A stretch of 64,000 nt of DNA from Flavobacteriales bacterium (GCA_016124845.1 WGMW01000049.1:36529-100528); one strand, 5' to 3'; positions 1 through 9,265 are shown, counted from the stretch's first letter. Program-made: numbers and translations. Notes: generated from the sequence alone by a model not told the origin.

Positions 1-284
1 ATGAGGATGATGTTTACCGCTTTGCTGACATCGAACGGTTGATCGAACGCACCATCGAAAAACCGAAACTTCCAGATGAGTTAGGCGAAGGCCCCGAGTA
101 CAATCCTTCGGAACGAAGAAATGGAGGTGGTCGCAATCGTAACCGCAATAGAAAAGGCGGTTCGCACAAACCTTCGGGTCATTCGGGTGGTGATGGCAAA
201 AAGAAACGTTTCAATCCGAAATGGAAGAAACGTAAGAAGAAAGGTGGAGGCAATTCCGATAATTCGCAGAGCCAAAGCTCTTGA
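1..284 (+). CDS. DEAD-box RNA helicase, C-terminal end (partial)
   Basis: The reading frame is open from base 3 and enters from outside the window, ending in TGA at 282-284. The first visible residues (DVYRFADIERLIE) match the end of the helicase C-terminal domain in RhlE-type DEAD-box proteins. They are followed by a low-complexity basic tail rich in Gly, Arg, Asn and Lys, typical of the RNA-binding extensions of these helicases in Bacteroidota. Only about 93 codons are visible, so the ATPase motifs cannot be checked. The family unwinds RNA in ribosome assembly or mRNA decay. Confidence 0.75.
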   Translation, partial: EDDVYRFADIERLIERTIEKPKLPDELGEGPEYNPSERRNGGGRNRNRNRKGGSHKPSGHSGGDGKKKRFNPKWKKRKKKGGGNSDNSQSQSS

Positions 285-293
285 CGTGTAAAA

Positions 294-338
294 TATAATT
301 GTCATTAATGCCTTAATTGGTTAATTTTGACAATTATA
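294..338 (+). promoter_or_regulatory. Inverted repeat, probable hipBA operator
   Basis: Two perfect 11-bp arms, TATAATTGTCA (294-304) and TGACAATTATA (328-338), are separated by 23 bp and end 7 bp before the hipB start. HipB-type repressors bind such palindromes to autoregulate their operon. The location and A+T-rich half-sites fit that role; binding is inferred. Confidence 0.6.
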
Positions 339-345
339 ATTTACA

Positions 346-633
346 ATGGGCTGGCAATTTCAATTGGAAGATGATCTGCTTGCAGAACTTGGCAAACGCA
401 TAAGTCAGTTTCGCAAGAACGCGGGAATGAGTCAGCAGGACCTTGCCGACCGCGTTGGGGTAAGTCGTGTGAACATCAGCGAGATCGAACGCGGAGCAAA
501 TACAACGGTCAGCACGCTTCTGCGCATTCTCAAGGTTTTTAACCGTTTGGATGCTTTGGAAGAAGTGTTACGGGTTCCGACCATTTCTCCCAAACAACTT
601 TTTGAGCAAGAGAACAAAAAGCGTGGCAAGTGA
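346..633 (+). CDS. hipB: HipB-like antitoxin, XRE family
   Basis: A 95-residue DNA-binding protein with a central XRE helix-turn-helix (about residues 17-60), including MSQQDLADRVGVSR and the following recognition helix. Its TGA overlaps the GTG start of the next gene by 4 bases (GTGA), indicating translational coupling with a HipA-like kinase. In this family HipB neutralises HipA and represses the operon. An 11-bp inverted repeat lies just upstream. The short C-terminal tail after the HTH is consistent with a HipA-contacting segment. Confidence 0.85.
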   Translation: MGWQFQLEDDLLAELGKRISQFRKNAGMSQQDLADRVGVSRVNISEIERGANTTVSTLLRILKVFNRLDALEEVLRVPTISPKQLFEQENKKRGK

Positions 634-1904
634 GCAACGTGAAGGTGAAAATATGGTCGGATACGGTAGGTTATCTCACGTGGGATGCAAACAGCAACAC
701 CTCCATCTTCGAACTTGATAATGCTTATCGCGAGGCAGATTACAACCTATCGCCTCTGTTGCTTGACAAGCGGCAGCGTTTGCACTATGGAGGTGCTTAC
801 AATGAACTTTTCGTGGGGTTGCCCCCGATGATCGCAGACAGCCTTCCGGATGCTTTCGGGAATCGAGTGTTCCAAGAATGGCTGATACAGAACAATTATC
901 ATCTACAGGATCTGAATCCGGTTGACCGATTGATGTATGTGGCCAATCGAGGAGTTGGAGCCTTGGAATATGAACCGGGAAAGGAGGTGATGGGTGCTGT
1001 CAGTGAAGTGGATTTCACTGAGCTTGCCAACGTATCGAAGAAGATCATTGAGAATAAATATGCGTTTTCGGATTTTGTGAGTGAACGTGAAGCGTTGCAG
1101 CACATTCTCAGCATTGGCTCGTCTGTTGGCGGTGCACAGGCCAAGGTGCTTGTAGCTGTCAATTCTGCTACAGGCGAGATTCGCGCAGGCGATGTTTGCC
1201 ATGCAGATACCGCGTTCACATACCATATCGTCAAACTTGCTTACGATACGGACACACCTTGGGGCAAGGAAAAGACGTCCGTGGAATATGTTTATTGGCA
1301 GATGGCCCAACAGGCCGGACTTGGTATGATGCCAAGCGAACTGCTTGAAGTGGACGGTTCTTTTCATTTCAAAACGCAGCGATATGATCGGGTGAACGGA
1401 AAGAAGGTCCATACGCAGACGTTGGCCGGTCTGACGGGATATTCTGACCGAACAGTTCCTTTCAGTTACGAACAGCTTTTCGGGATCATGGAGCGGTTGC
1501 AGGTTTCGCACCGCGATAAGGAACGTTTGTTCAAGCAGATGGTGTTCAACGTGGCTGCTTGCAATATGGATGACCACTTGAAGAACTTCAGTTTTGTGAT
1601 GGAATCCAATGGCGGTTGGCGGCTTTCACCAGCTTACGATATCACCTATCCCTTCGATCCTTACAAACCAAGCATGAAGTTTCATAAGCTGACCATCAAC
1701 GGAAAATCCAAAGAGATCGGTAGGGGAGATGTGCTGGCTGTTGCCAAGAAGGTCGGGATTCGGAATGCAAAGAATGTGGTGGATGGAATCTGTGTCGCGG
1801 TGAGCGGTTTTGCTCAATTCGCCAAGGAAACTGCCATTGGCCCAAAGACCATCCACCTGATAGAGAAGGATATCGAACAGCGCATCGCGTTGCTTCAAAA
1901 CTGA
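630..1904 (+). CDS. hipA: HipA-like serine/threonine kinase toxin
   Basis: The 424-residue product is close to the usual full HipA length (about 440). The N-terminal HipA domain covers roughly residues 1-110 and the kinase fold the rest. Visible motifs are the Gly-rich loop SVGGAQAK (165-172), QRYDR (250-254), the catalytic-loop-like NMDDHLKN (312-319) and SPAYDITY (333-340), which sits where the metal-binding Asp is expected. All key elements appear present, so the toxin is probably active. Known HipA proteins phosphorylate aminoacyl-tRNA synthetases such as GltX, giving growth arrest; the target here is unknown. The gene starts with GTG overlapping hipB. Confidence 0.88.
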   Translation: MSNVKVKIWSDTVGYLTWDANSNTSIFELDNAYREADYNLSPLLLDKRQRLHYGGAYNELFVGLPPMIADSLPDAFGNRVFQEWLIQNNYHLQDLNPVDRLMYVANRGVGALEYEPGKEVMGAVSEVDFTELANVSKKIIENKYAFSDFVSEREALQHILSIGSSVGGAQAKVLVAVNSATGEIRAGDVCHADTAFTYHIVKLAYDTDTPWGKEKTSVEYVYWQMAQQAGLGMMPSELLEVDGSFHFKTQRYDRVNGKKVHTQTLAGLTGYSDRTVPFSYEQLFGIMERLQVSHRDKERLFKQMVFNVAACNMDDHLKNFSFVMESNGGWRLSPAYDITYPFDPYKPSMKFHKLTINGKSKEIGRGDVLAVAKKVGIRNAKNVVDGICVAVSGFAQFAKETAIGPKTIHLIEKDIEQRIALLQN

Positions 1905-1907
1905 GCG

Positions 1908-2435
1908 TCACTTCAACCGCAAGCGCATTGAACTGATGGTTTTTCCATCAAACTGAACGATGGAAACCTTGATTTGCCGACCACCCAGATTGGCGTTGGG
2001 CGAACCCGTGTAAACGAATGAGGAACCTGTCTTCCCAAGGTCTTTTTTGTTGTATGTAACTGACTTGAGGTCTTCAATGTGCTGCTTCACCATTTTGTGA
2101 TCCATGCCGAGTGTAAAACCGAATGGCCACGCTTGTTTATAGCCGCCTTTGTCTGTGAACGCGGTCAGTTCCACCATCATCACTTCATATTTCGGTAGTG
2201 CAAACTTGTCTGAAGCGCGGTTGATGAATGTGATCTCGATTCCTTTCTCCTCGTTGCGCCACTTCTTGTCTGTGCCATCCTCAGAAATGGTTTCTTCAAA
2301 CGGCCCGCAGTTCTCTCTGAAATCTGTGAGTGTTCTGTAGATGTCGCGCTGTCCGATAAGCGCCAAAAGGTCTTGGCATCCATTCTGTGCCAACAGGGAT
2401 GACGTTGTAAGAAGAAATGGGATCAGGAGTTTCAT
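1908..2435 (-). CDS. Secreted protein of unknown function
   Basis: The 175-residue product begins with a signal peptide (MKLLIPFLLTTSSLLAQ) that fits signal peptidase I cleavage after Ala-Gln. The mature part has two early cysteines (NGCQDL and RENCGP) that could form a disulfide. I recognise no domain. It ends 4 bp from the convergent hipA and starts 4 bp downstream of the glutamate-synthase-like gene on the same strand, so it may be co-transcribed with that gene. It is probably periplasmic. Confidence 0.7.
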   Translation of the reverse strand: MKLLIPFLLTTSSLLAQNGCQDLLALIGQRDIYRTLTDFRENCGPFEETISEDGTDKKWRNEEKGIEITFINRASDKFALPKYEVMMVELTAFTDKGGYKQAWPFGFTLGMDHKMVKQHIEDLKSVTYNKKDLGKTGSSFVYTGSPNANLGGRQIKVSIVQFDGKTISSMRLRLK

Positions 2436-2439
2436 TTCT

Positions 2440-3981
2440 CTACTCCGCCATGGTGTTCAGCATACATCCGTTGGCCACGGTCGGATAGATCTCATCATAC
2501 CTCAGTACTCTGTTCATGCTTACTCTTCGCTTCACATGTGTGCGATTCAGTTGGCTGTAATGCGTACTTCCTGTTGCTGCCACCAGCTCTAAAAAGCTCT
2601 GAACCGTCTTTTTGTGATACGAGGCTACGCGCTTGGCCTTGTCTTCCACCACCAGCCCGCGCATCAGGCTTTTGTTCTGCGTTGCCACACCCGTTGGGCA
2701 GGTGTTCACATGGCATTCCAACGACTGAATACAACCAATGGCCAACATCATCGCACGGGCACTATTGCACATATCGGCACCCAAAGCAACCGCGCGCGCC
2801 ATATGAAAACCACTGATGATCTTGCCCGATGCGATGACCCGGATGTCCTTCTTGAGGTTGAAGCCAGTGAGCGTATCGACCACAAAGGCCAACCCATCCC
2901 GTAGCGGCATTCCCAACGAATTGGAGAATTCCACCGGGGCGGCACCCGTTCCGCCTTCGCCTCCATCTACGGTAATGAAATCGGGGAGAATACCTGTGGA
3001 GAGCATGGCCTTGCAGATGTCCACAAATTCTTCAGTTCTGCCTACGCACAGCTTAAAACCGGTAGGCTTTCCGCTTGAGAGTTCGCGGAGCTGTTTCACG
3101 AATTCCATCAGACTTTCTGCATCCGAAAAGGCCGTGTGATGCGGTGGCGAGAAAACCGTGGTGTGCGGCTCCACGTGGCGGATGGCTGCAATTTCCTCGG
3201 TGTTTTTGATGGCGGGAAGAATACCGCCATGTCCGGGTTTGGCGCCCTGAGAGATCTTGATCTCTATCATCTTCACACTTTCATGCGCAGCTTTCTCTTG
3301 AAACAGTTCCGGGGAAAACTTCCCATCCTTTGTTCTACAGCCGAAATATCCTGTTCCGATCTGCCAGATGATGTCACCGCCAGGCTGCAAATGGTGAGGA
3401 CTCAGGCCGCCTTCGCCCGTGTTGTGCGCAAAGTTGCCGAGTTTGGCACCCGTGTTCAACGCCAGTATCGCGTTCTTGCTCAGCGAACCGAAGCTCATGG
3501 CCGAGATATTAAGCACACTGGCAGAGTAAGGTCTGCTGCATTGCTGACCTCCAACCGTTACGCGGGGCACATCATCCATTTCATCTGGGTTTTTAGCGTA
3601 GATGGAATGCTCCATCCACTCGTAGCCTTCGCTGTAAACATCCTCTTGGGTTCCGAACGGAGCGGTATCGTTCACGCCTTTTGCACGTTCGTAAACCAAC
3701 GAGCGTTCAATACGGTCTATCGGCCTTCCCTGCGTATCCGTTTCCACAAAATACTGCATGATCTCTGGACGGAAATCTTCAAGCAGATACCGCAAATGCC
3801 CTACCACAGGGTAGTTGCGCAGAATGCTGTGCTGCGTCTGAAAAATATCATAGACACCAAGAACCACGAGCGGTAAAACAACGATAAGGAACCAGACCAC
3901 AGGAGGCCAGATGGTATAGATCGCTGCAATGGCAGCAAGGCTTGCAACAGATAGAAAAATAAACAGCTCACGTACTTTCAT
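2440..3981 (-). CDS. FMN-binding glutamate synthase family protein
   Basis: The 513-residue product has two hydrophobic segments at residues about 3-45, then a GltB-type FMN (beta/alpha)8 domain. The pattern C-x5-C-x4-C (CIQSLECHVNTC) matches the 3Fe-4S cluster motif of glutamate synthase, and the segments GQGAKPGHGGILP-like and VDGGEGGTGAAP fit the FMN and substrate loops. The glutaminase domain of true GOGAT is absent. Such stand-alone membrane-anchored homologues are common in Bacteroidota; their reaction is unproven. The ATG at 3981 is preferred over a TTG six bases upstream. Confidence 0.85.
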   Translation of the reverse strand: MKVRELFIFLSVASLAAIAAIYTIWPPVVWFLIVVLPLVVLGVYDIFQTQHSILRNYPVVGHLRYLLEDFRPEIMQYFVETDTQGRPIDRIERSLVYERAKGVNDTAPFGTQEDVYSEGYEWMEHSIYAKNPDEMDDVPRVTVGGQQCSRPYSASVLNISAMSFGSLSKNAILALNTGAKLGNFAHNTGEGGLSPHHLQPGGDIIWQIGTGYFGCRTKDGKFSPELFQEKAAHESVKMIEIKISQGAKPGHGGILPAIKNTEEIAAIRHVEPHTTVFSPPHHTAFSDAESLMEFVKQLRELSSGKPTGFKLCVGRTEEFVDICKAMLSTGILPDFITVDGGEGGTGAAPVEFSNSLGMPLRDGLAFVVDTLTGFNLKKDIRVIASGKIISGFHMARAVALGADMCNSARAMMLAIGCIQSLECHVNTCPTGVATQNKSLMRGLVVEDKAKRVASYHKKTVQSFLELVAATGSTHYSQLNRTHVKRRVSMNRVLRYDEIYPTVANGCMLNTMAE

Positions 3982-4022
3982 TACCAATATGTTTGAGTTC
4001 CGTGACGCACCATTGCATCACG

Positions 4023-5765
4023 TTATATGATCAATCTTACACCGCCCAACTGTTCTACTTTGAACGGGAAATGGTCGCCTGGCGAACCGATGAACATGAA
4101 GTTGACGGGGATGTTCCATTGCTTCGAAAGCTTCTCGATCAGCTTCGGACCGAAGGCTTCTTCCAATACAATGAAATCGATTTTGATGTGCGGATATTCG
4201 CGGTCCAGCACATCAATGTCGTTGAGGAACTGGGCTGAGGGTGTCTGTCCTTTCTTCACAGCAGTTACAACCTTCAGTTTCTTGGTATGCTCGTTCCGTT
4301 GAATGTACTGCATCACCTTGTTCAGCGTGGCCACGTCATCATCCTTGGTAAAATACACGAACTCCTGCGAGTTGATCTCATCGATAAGATTGGTGAGGTT
4401 GGTGTTGGAGCGGATAAAGAAGTTCTGAACGGGCGTGAACATGTATTTGAGAATACTGAGAAGCAAACGCAACAGCAGCGTTCGGTTCAGCATAATGGTC
4501 ACCAACAGCAATGTGGGAATGAAATATTGGAAGAACACGATGAGGTATGGTGGGTTGAGAACCGCATTTCCGATAATGGCCGTTAACACCGCAATTATGG
4601 CTATCATCAGGGAGATCCAACCAGAGCGTTCTGGGCGCGGGAGGTTTCTGCGTCTGACTTTCAGAAGCACATTTCCCAGACCGAAAAGTACCATCACCGA
4701 TAGGAAGGCAATGGTGTAAACACCAGCCAAGGCTCCGAGTTTTCCGCCAGTAATGAGCAGGATGGAAACGCAGAGAAAGAAGAACAACAACGAAATACGG
4801 TAGGCACTTCCGCGACTGTTCCGCTTGAGTAGGAAAGGAGGGAGGATGCGGTCCAAGGTGATGCGCTCCACCAGTCCGCTTACTCCCACATACGAAGTAA
4901 GCACTGCACCGCTCAGCACCAGCGCAGCATCTACCGAAATAAGCACCGATAGCCATTTGCCGCCCGTTACATCTCCCATGTAAGAGAGTAACGCTTCCTG
5001 ATTGCCTTCTACCGCTTCGATCGGGATGATGGCCAAGGCAAGGAATGCCATCAATGGGTTGAATACCGTGACCACGATCCACATGTTGCGCAGCGTTTTG
5101 CGGAACACTCCTTCCTGCTGTTCTTCCACAAAATTGGCCGAACTCTCGAACCCGCTGATGCCCAACATGGCTGCGGCAAATCCGAAGAAGAGTGCTCGCA
5201 GAATTCCACCTTCCACAGGCAGATGGAAGTTGGCAAGGAACACATCGAATCCGTTGACAATAATGTGCCATCCGCAGAAACCCGAAAGCAGTACCAACGA
5301 TGTAAGATGGAAAATGAAGATGCCGATGGCCACTTTGGACGATTCCCCAATGCCGATGATGTTCAGTCCCATGAACATGGCCAGCAGTACAATGGTGGCA
5401 ATGATGATGGGCAACTGGTGGAACAGGCTGTGCAGATAATGTATGGCCTCGTTGGCCGAGATGACGGCCGTGGCCATGTACGATAGCAGCGTAAGCGTGG
5501 CCGCCAACGATGCCATCGACTTGCTGGTGGTGTTGAGCAGGGCGTTGTACGCGCCTCCGTTAAGCGGCAGCGCACCCACCACTTCGCCATAGATCTTGCG
5601 GAAGAGGAAGAGCACCGCACCCACCATTAGCAGCGAGATCCAGGCATATTGGCCTGCATACATAATGGCCAATGCCGAAACATAAAGACAGGACGAACTG
5701 ATGTCGTTACCCGAAATGGCCGTGGCGGCCAGCTCATTCAACTTCTTTGGAACTACCTTTTTCAT
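4023..5765 (-). CDS. APC-superfamily amino acid permease
   Basis: The 580-residue protein has about twelve hydrophobic segments in its first 430 residues. The first includes AATAISGNDISSSCLY, in the position of the unwound substrate-binding helix 1 of APC transporters. About 150 residues of soluble C-terminal sequence follow and may be a regulatory domain. The start is placed at the internal ATG (5765), where the transporter N-terminus begins; an earlier in-frame codon would add nine residues. It lies directly after the glutamate-synthase-like gene on the opposite side of a 41-bp gap, same strand. The substrate is not predictable from sequence. Confidence 0.85.
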   Translation of the reverse strand: MKKVVPKKLNELAATAISGNDISSSCLYVSALAIMYAGQYAWISLLMVGAVLFLFRKIYGEVVGALPLNGGAYNALLNTTSKSMASLAATLTLLSYMATAVISANEAIHYLHSLFHQLPIIIATIVLLAMFMGLNIIGIGESSKVAIGIFIFHLTSLVLLSGFCGWHIIVNGFDVFLANFHLPVEGGILRALFFGFAAAMLGISGFESSANFVEEQQEGVFRKTLRNMWIVVTVFNPLMAFLALAIIPIEAVEGNQEALLSYMGDVTGGKWLSVLISVDAALVLSGAVLTSYVGVSGLVERITLDRILPPFLLKRNSRGSAYRISLLFFFLCVSILLITGGKLGALAGVYTIAFLSVMVLFGLGNVLLKVRRRNLPRPERSGWISLMIAIIAVLTAIIGNAVLNPPYLIVFFQYFIPTLLLVTIMLNRTLLLRLLLSILKYMFTPVQNFFIRSNTNLTNLIDEINSQEFVYFTKDDDVATLNKVMQYIQRNEHTKKLKVVTAVKKGQTPSAQFLNDIDVLDREYPHIKIDFIVLEEAFGPKLIEKLSKQWNIPVNFMFIGSPGDHFPFKVEQLGGVRLII

Positions 5766-5903
5766 TGCGATTCGTTCGTTTGCATAAAGCAAGCGTTAAA
5801 ATAGCAGGTACGCTTGAATGTGTGGCAAGCTAACCAAAAGGTTGTGCACGAAGTGTTAAAAAGCGTTATTGCTGAGTTCGATCTGTTCTCGAACAAACGT
5901 GTT

Positions 5904-6281
5904 TCAATTGTTCATGTTGCTGTCCGATTCGCTGGCCGAACCCTGTGGGTCAAGGATCTCACCATTCTCATCAAGGTAAACATCCGTAAACTCGTTGCCT
6001 TTTCCTGTCTGGTATCGGATCATGTAGTGATGGGCGCTACCTGGCGTGCGCTTCCCAACCTTGTAGACCTTATCCACTTTCCAGCTCGAATACTTGTCGG
6101 TTTCCACAGCTTTCATCACGGCCATTGGAAGGTCTTTGTACTGCATTTCAGCGGCTTCTACCGCAGGCGAAAGCGTAGACGATTTTGCGTTCTTCGTAGA
6201 CGCGCTCTGACCAAAGAGATCCATGGAAAAAGTCAGCAAAATACTGATCGTTAGAATGGAGATAAATGCTTGAGCTTTCAT
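5904..6281 (-). CDS. Secreted PepSY-like small protein
   Basis: A 125-residue protein with an N-terminal signal peptide ending near FGQSAS. The mature part has the pattern LPMAVMKAVETDKYSSWKV followed by YMIRYQTGKG and a C-terminal YLDENGEIL strand, reminiscent of PepSY-like/BLIP-type domains in Bacteroidota periplasmic proteins. Those domains are often inhibitory or metal-responsive, but no function can be assigned here. It is a single gene between the permease and an OmpA-like gene transcribed divergently. Confidence 0.65.
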   Translation of the reverse strand: MKAQAFISILTISILLTFSMDLFGQSASTKNAKSSTLSPAVEAAEMQYKDLPMAVMKAVETDKYSSWKVDKVYKVGKRTPGSAHHYMIRYQTGKGNEFTDVYLDENGEILDPQGSASESDSNMNN

Positions 6282-6458
6282 GATGTATGGTGTTTTTGAT
6301 GAAAAGATTCAACTTCGAAACCCAAACGCCTGTAGTTCTACAAACAGTTGGTAAAAACTACCAAACGTTCAACAAACCAACGGTGGACGGTTTGGAATTG
6401 TTCACTGCGTGATGATATAAGTTGTGATGGTTTTAATACGCAGTTTATCTTCGTGCTG

Positions 6459-7244
6459 ATGAAGCTTCTTTTTCCGTTTGTGGTTTTAGCGGTTTCTGCT
6501 TTTGGGCAGGAGAGGTTTGAAGCGGATACGGTCGTTAAAGGTTATGTATGTGACTTTAAGACTAAGAAATTGGTCAACGGGGAAATTACTGGGGTTGGAG
6601 TTGATGGTACCACGTTTGAGATTTTATTTGAGGATGGGGTCTTCTGGCTTGCGAACAATCTGATTATGCCAGATATGTCGTACGTTCTGACTATTTCTGA
6701 CCCGAAAGAGAAATCAAAGAGGCGGTTTCTAAACAGAACCTTCAAAGTTTCGACAGTTGGAATTAAGGAAGATGACCTGCCCCTGATCAACGATAAGGAG
6801 GTGGACTATCCTACTGGTTGTGGCAGAACACCTAATGTGTTTTTCGCCAAGAACTCTTCGCAGCTTGACATTCTGGCCATTGAGACCTTAACTGAATTAG
6901 CATCGACATTGAAGGAGAATCCAACAGTTGTGATGGAGATTATCGGAAGAGCTGGATTTTATGAAGATGGGGTTGCCCAACTTTCGCTCAGGCGATCTGA
7001 AATCATTGTTGATTTTTTAATGGGAAAGGGTATAGTTGCTGATAGACTAATTACTTCGATTCAATCAGCCGATTCAGCTCCTTATATCATGGATTTGTAT
7101 GTTCCGCCAATACAAAGAGGAACCGTGTTAGATAAGAATTATGTTGACAGTTTAGTAGGTTTTGAGCTGAAAGAGTTAGCACGAAAGTATAATTCTGCTG
7201 CCCAATTCAAAGTGATACGAAACGATTACGTGCCGAAGAAGTAA
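6459..7244 (+). CDS. OmpA-like peptidoglycan-associated domain protein
   Basis: The 261-residue product is placed at ATG 6459, which begins a clear signal peptide (MKLLFPFVVLAVSAFGQ); the upstream 37 in-frame residues are not signal-like. The first 130 residues look like a carboxypeptidase-regulatory-type beta domain. The OmpA-like part follows (NVFFAKNSSQLDILA and LSLRRSEIIVDFLMGKG), where the usual NxxLSxxRA-x-V-x(3)-L pattern is partly kept. It probably sits in the periplasm and contacts peptidoglycan. Its stop codon directly abuts the relic of the ABC-F gene's 3' end. Confidence 0.7.
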   Translation: MKLLFPFVVLAVSAFGQERFEADTVVKGYVCDFKTKKLVNGEITGVGVDGTTFEILFEDGVFWLANNLIMPDMSYVLTISDPKEKSKRRFLNRTFKVSTVGIKEDDLPLINDKEVDYPTGCGRTPNVFFAKNSSQLDILAIETLTELASTLKENPTVVMEIIGRAGFYEDGVAQLSLRRSEIIVDFLMGKGIVADRLITSIQSADSAPYIMDLYVPPIQRGTVLDKNYVDSLVGFELKELARKYNSAAQFKVIRNDYVPKK

Positions 7245-7284
7245 TCACTCCAACTCACTCAATTCCAACCAGCGCATTTCCTTT
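7245..7284 (-). repeat. Relic copy of the ABC-F gene 3' end
   Basis: On the minus strand this segment reads EMRWLELSELE followed by TGA, matching the last codons of the ABC-F gene at 7394-7436 (EMRWLELSELEG, TGA) with few differences. It begins at its own stop codon, directly after the OmpA-like gene's stop. The intervening 109 bp carry no gene. Confidence 0.8.
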
Positions 7285-7313
7285 CTATCAATTTATTGAC
7301 CAGTACCGATTTC

Positions 7314-7334
7314 CAATTCGCGATTCGCGAATTG
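7314..7334. repeat. Perfect 9-bp-arm palindrome
   Basis: CAATTCGCG and CGCGAATTG flank a 3-base loop. The palindrome lies inside the DNA between the two copies of the ABC-F 3' end. It has no T-run, so it is not an obvious terminator. Confidence 0.6.
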
Positions 7335-7352
7335 AAACTTATATCAGCAAGA

Positions 7353-7391
7353 AATCCGTGAGAATCAGCGCGATCCGCGTCATCCGCGTTC
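7353..7391. repeat. 39-bp interspersed repeat, copy 1
   Basis: This segment aligns without gaps to 51735-51773 at about 77 percent identity (counted by eye). Both copies lie on the same strand and end at or within 3 bp of the stop codon of a minus-strand gene (ABC-F here, rlmD there). The internal ATCCGCGTCATCCGCG pattern is itself repetitive. Confidence 0.65.
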
Positions 7392-7393
7392 CA

Positions 7394-9265
7394 TCAACCC
7401 TCCAACTCACTCAACTCCAACCACCGCATTTCCTTTTCTTCCAGTTCGTCTGAAACACGTTGAAATTCCTCTGATACTTTCACGAGCTTTTCGTGGTCAT
7501 CGACAATGCTTTCGAGTTCAGCAGTTAAGGCAGCTTTCTTCTTTTCCAGTTTGGGGATCTCTACTTCCAGCAGACCGAACTCACGTTTTTCGTTGAAGCC
7601 CATTTTGCCTTTCGAAGCTTGCGTCTCCGTTTGCTTTTCTGCCTTTTTGATGGAAGCAGCCTTGCGTTTCTCGGCCTCTTTCTCTTCTTCACGGGCGAAA
7701 CGATACTGGTCATAATTGCCCACAAAGCCGCGCACATTTCCGTTTCCTTCAAAGATGAAAAGCTGGTCCACGAGCTTATTCATGAAGTGGCGGTCGTGTG
7801 TCACGATAAGGATGCAACCTTCGAAATCCATCAGGAAATCCTCCAACACGTTCAGCGTTAGCAGGTCGAGGTCGTTGGTCGGCTCATCCAGAATAAGGAA
7901 GTTCGGGTTCGACATCAGCACCGTGAGGAGGTAAAGGCGTTTCTTCTCGCCACCGCTCAGTTTCTCCACCACTTGGTAGTGCATGTGGCGCGGAAACAGG
8001 AAGCGTTCCAACAGTTGCGCGGCCGAAATGGACTTGCCCTTTTTGAGCGGAATGTGGTCGGCAATGTCGGTTATCACCTCGATCATTCGTTTGCCTTCCT
8101 TCAGTTCCAATCCATCCTGACCGTAGTATCCGATCTTCACCGTTTCTCCGATCACAATCTTGCCGCCATCGGGCTCTATCTGGCCCAATATCATCTTCAG
8201 CAGCGTGGATTTCCCGCTACCGTTGGCGCCTACAATCCCGATGCGTTCACCTCGCCTGAACTTATAATCGAACCCATCGAGCAACACGTTATCGCCATAA
8301 GCTTTACGGATGCGATGCAGCTCCAGGATCTTGCTGCCCATACGCTGCATGTTCACGTCCACCTTCAGTTCGTCCTGCTTCAGGTTCGTCTTGGCCACCT
8401 TTTCGGTCTCGTAAAACGCATCCTCACGCGATTTCGATTTGGTGGTGCGCGCCTTCGGCTGCCTACGCATCCATTCCAACTCTTTTCGGTAGAGGTTCTG
8501 CGCCTTGTCCACATTCGCGGCTTCCACTTCCTGCCGCAGCGCGCGGTTGTTCAGGTAGGTCGAATAGTTGCCGCGATGCTTATACAGTTGGCCGTTTTCC
8601 AGTTCAATGATCGTGTCGCACACTTGGTCCAAGAACACGCGGTCGTGCGTCACCATCAGGATGGTCTTTTCGGGCTTCGAGAGGAAACCTTCCAGCCATT
8701 CGATCATCTCAATGTCGAGGTGGTTGGTGGGCTCGTCCAATATCATCAGGTCGGGCTGCTCGATGAGCATTTTGGCCATCGCCACGCGCTTCACCTGTCC
8801 GCCCGAAAGCGTTCCAACTTTCTGCTCAAACTCCGTGATGTTGAGCGAAGTGAGAATTTCCTTTGCCTGTGCTTCAATGTCCCACGCGTTGAGGCGTTCC
8901 ATCTCATCAAAACTTCGCTGAAGAACTTCTGGGTTGGCATGATGCGCCACCGCCTCCTCGTACCTGCGCACGGCTTGCATCAGTTCGTTCGTAGGGTCGA
9001 ACACCGCATCCATCACGGTGTGCTCAGGGTTCAGTTCGGGTTCCTGTTTCAGATAACCCACGGTGATGCCGTTTCTGTACACCACTTTTCCATCGCCTTC
9101 TGATGGTTCCAGCCCTGCCAGAATACGCAGGAGCGAGGTTTTGCCAGTACCATTCTTGGCCACCAGCGCCATCTTCTGCCCACGGTCAATGCCGAAGGTT
9201 ACTTCATCAAACAGCACGCGCTCACCATACGAGCGACTGAGATTTTCAGCTGATAGGTAGTTCAA
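7394..9265 (-). CDS. ABC-F family ATPase, Uup-like
   Basis: The 623-residue soluble protein has two ABC cassettes. Walker A motifs are KNGTGKT (first) and GANGSGKST (second), signatures LSGGQVKR and LSGGEKKR, and Walker B ILDEPTNHLD and ILDEPTNDLD. There are no membrane segments. A charged coiled-coil C-terminus (about the last 90 residues) resembles Uup. ABC-F proteins act at the ribosomal E site; Uup-like members are also linked to DNA transposition stability. The start is TTG at 9265, matching the family N-terminus MNYLSAENL. The last 12 codons are duplicated downstream. Confidence 0.9.
   Translation of the reverse strand: MNYLSAENLSRSYGERVLFDEVTFGIDRGQKMALVAKNGTGKTSLLRILAGLEPSEGDGKVVYRNGITVGYLKQEPELNPEHTVMDAVFDPTNELMQAVRRYEEAVAHHANPEVLQRSFDEMERLNAWDIEAQAKEILTSLNITEFEQKVGTLSGGQVKRVAMAKMLIEQPDLMILDEPTNHLDIEMIEWLEGFLSKPEKTILMVTHDRVFLDQVCDTIIELENGQLYKHRGNYSTYLNNRALRQEVEAANVDKAQNLYRKELEWMRRQPKARTTKSKSREDAFYETEKVAKTNLKQDELKVDVNMQRMGSKILELHRIRKAYGDNVLLDGFDYKFRRGERIGIVGANGSGKSTLLKMILGQIEPDGGKIVIGETVKIGYYGQDGLELKEGKRMIEVITDIADHIPLKKGKSISAAQLLERFLFPRHMHYQVVEKLSGGEKKRLYLLTVLMSNPNFLILDEPTNDLDLLTLNVLEDFLMDFEGCILIVTHDRHFMNKLVDQLFIFEGNGNVRGFVGNYDQYRFAREEEKEAEKRKAASIKKAEKQTETQASKGKMGFNEKREFGLLEVEIPKLEKKKAALTAELESIVDDHEKLVKVSEEFQRVSDELEEKEMRWLELSELEG

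Noticed and set aside
7973..9103. 376-residue plus-strand frame opposite the ABC-F gene
   Set aside because: Shadow of the ABC-F gene with no recognisable features.
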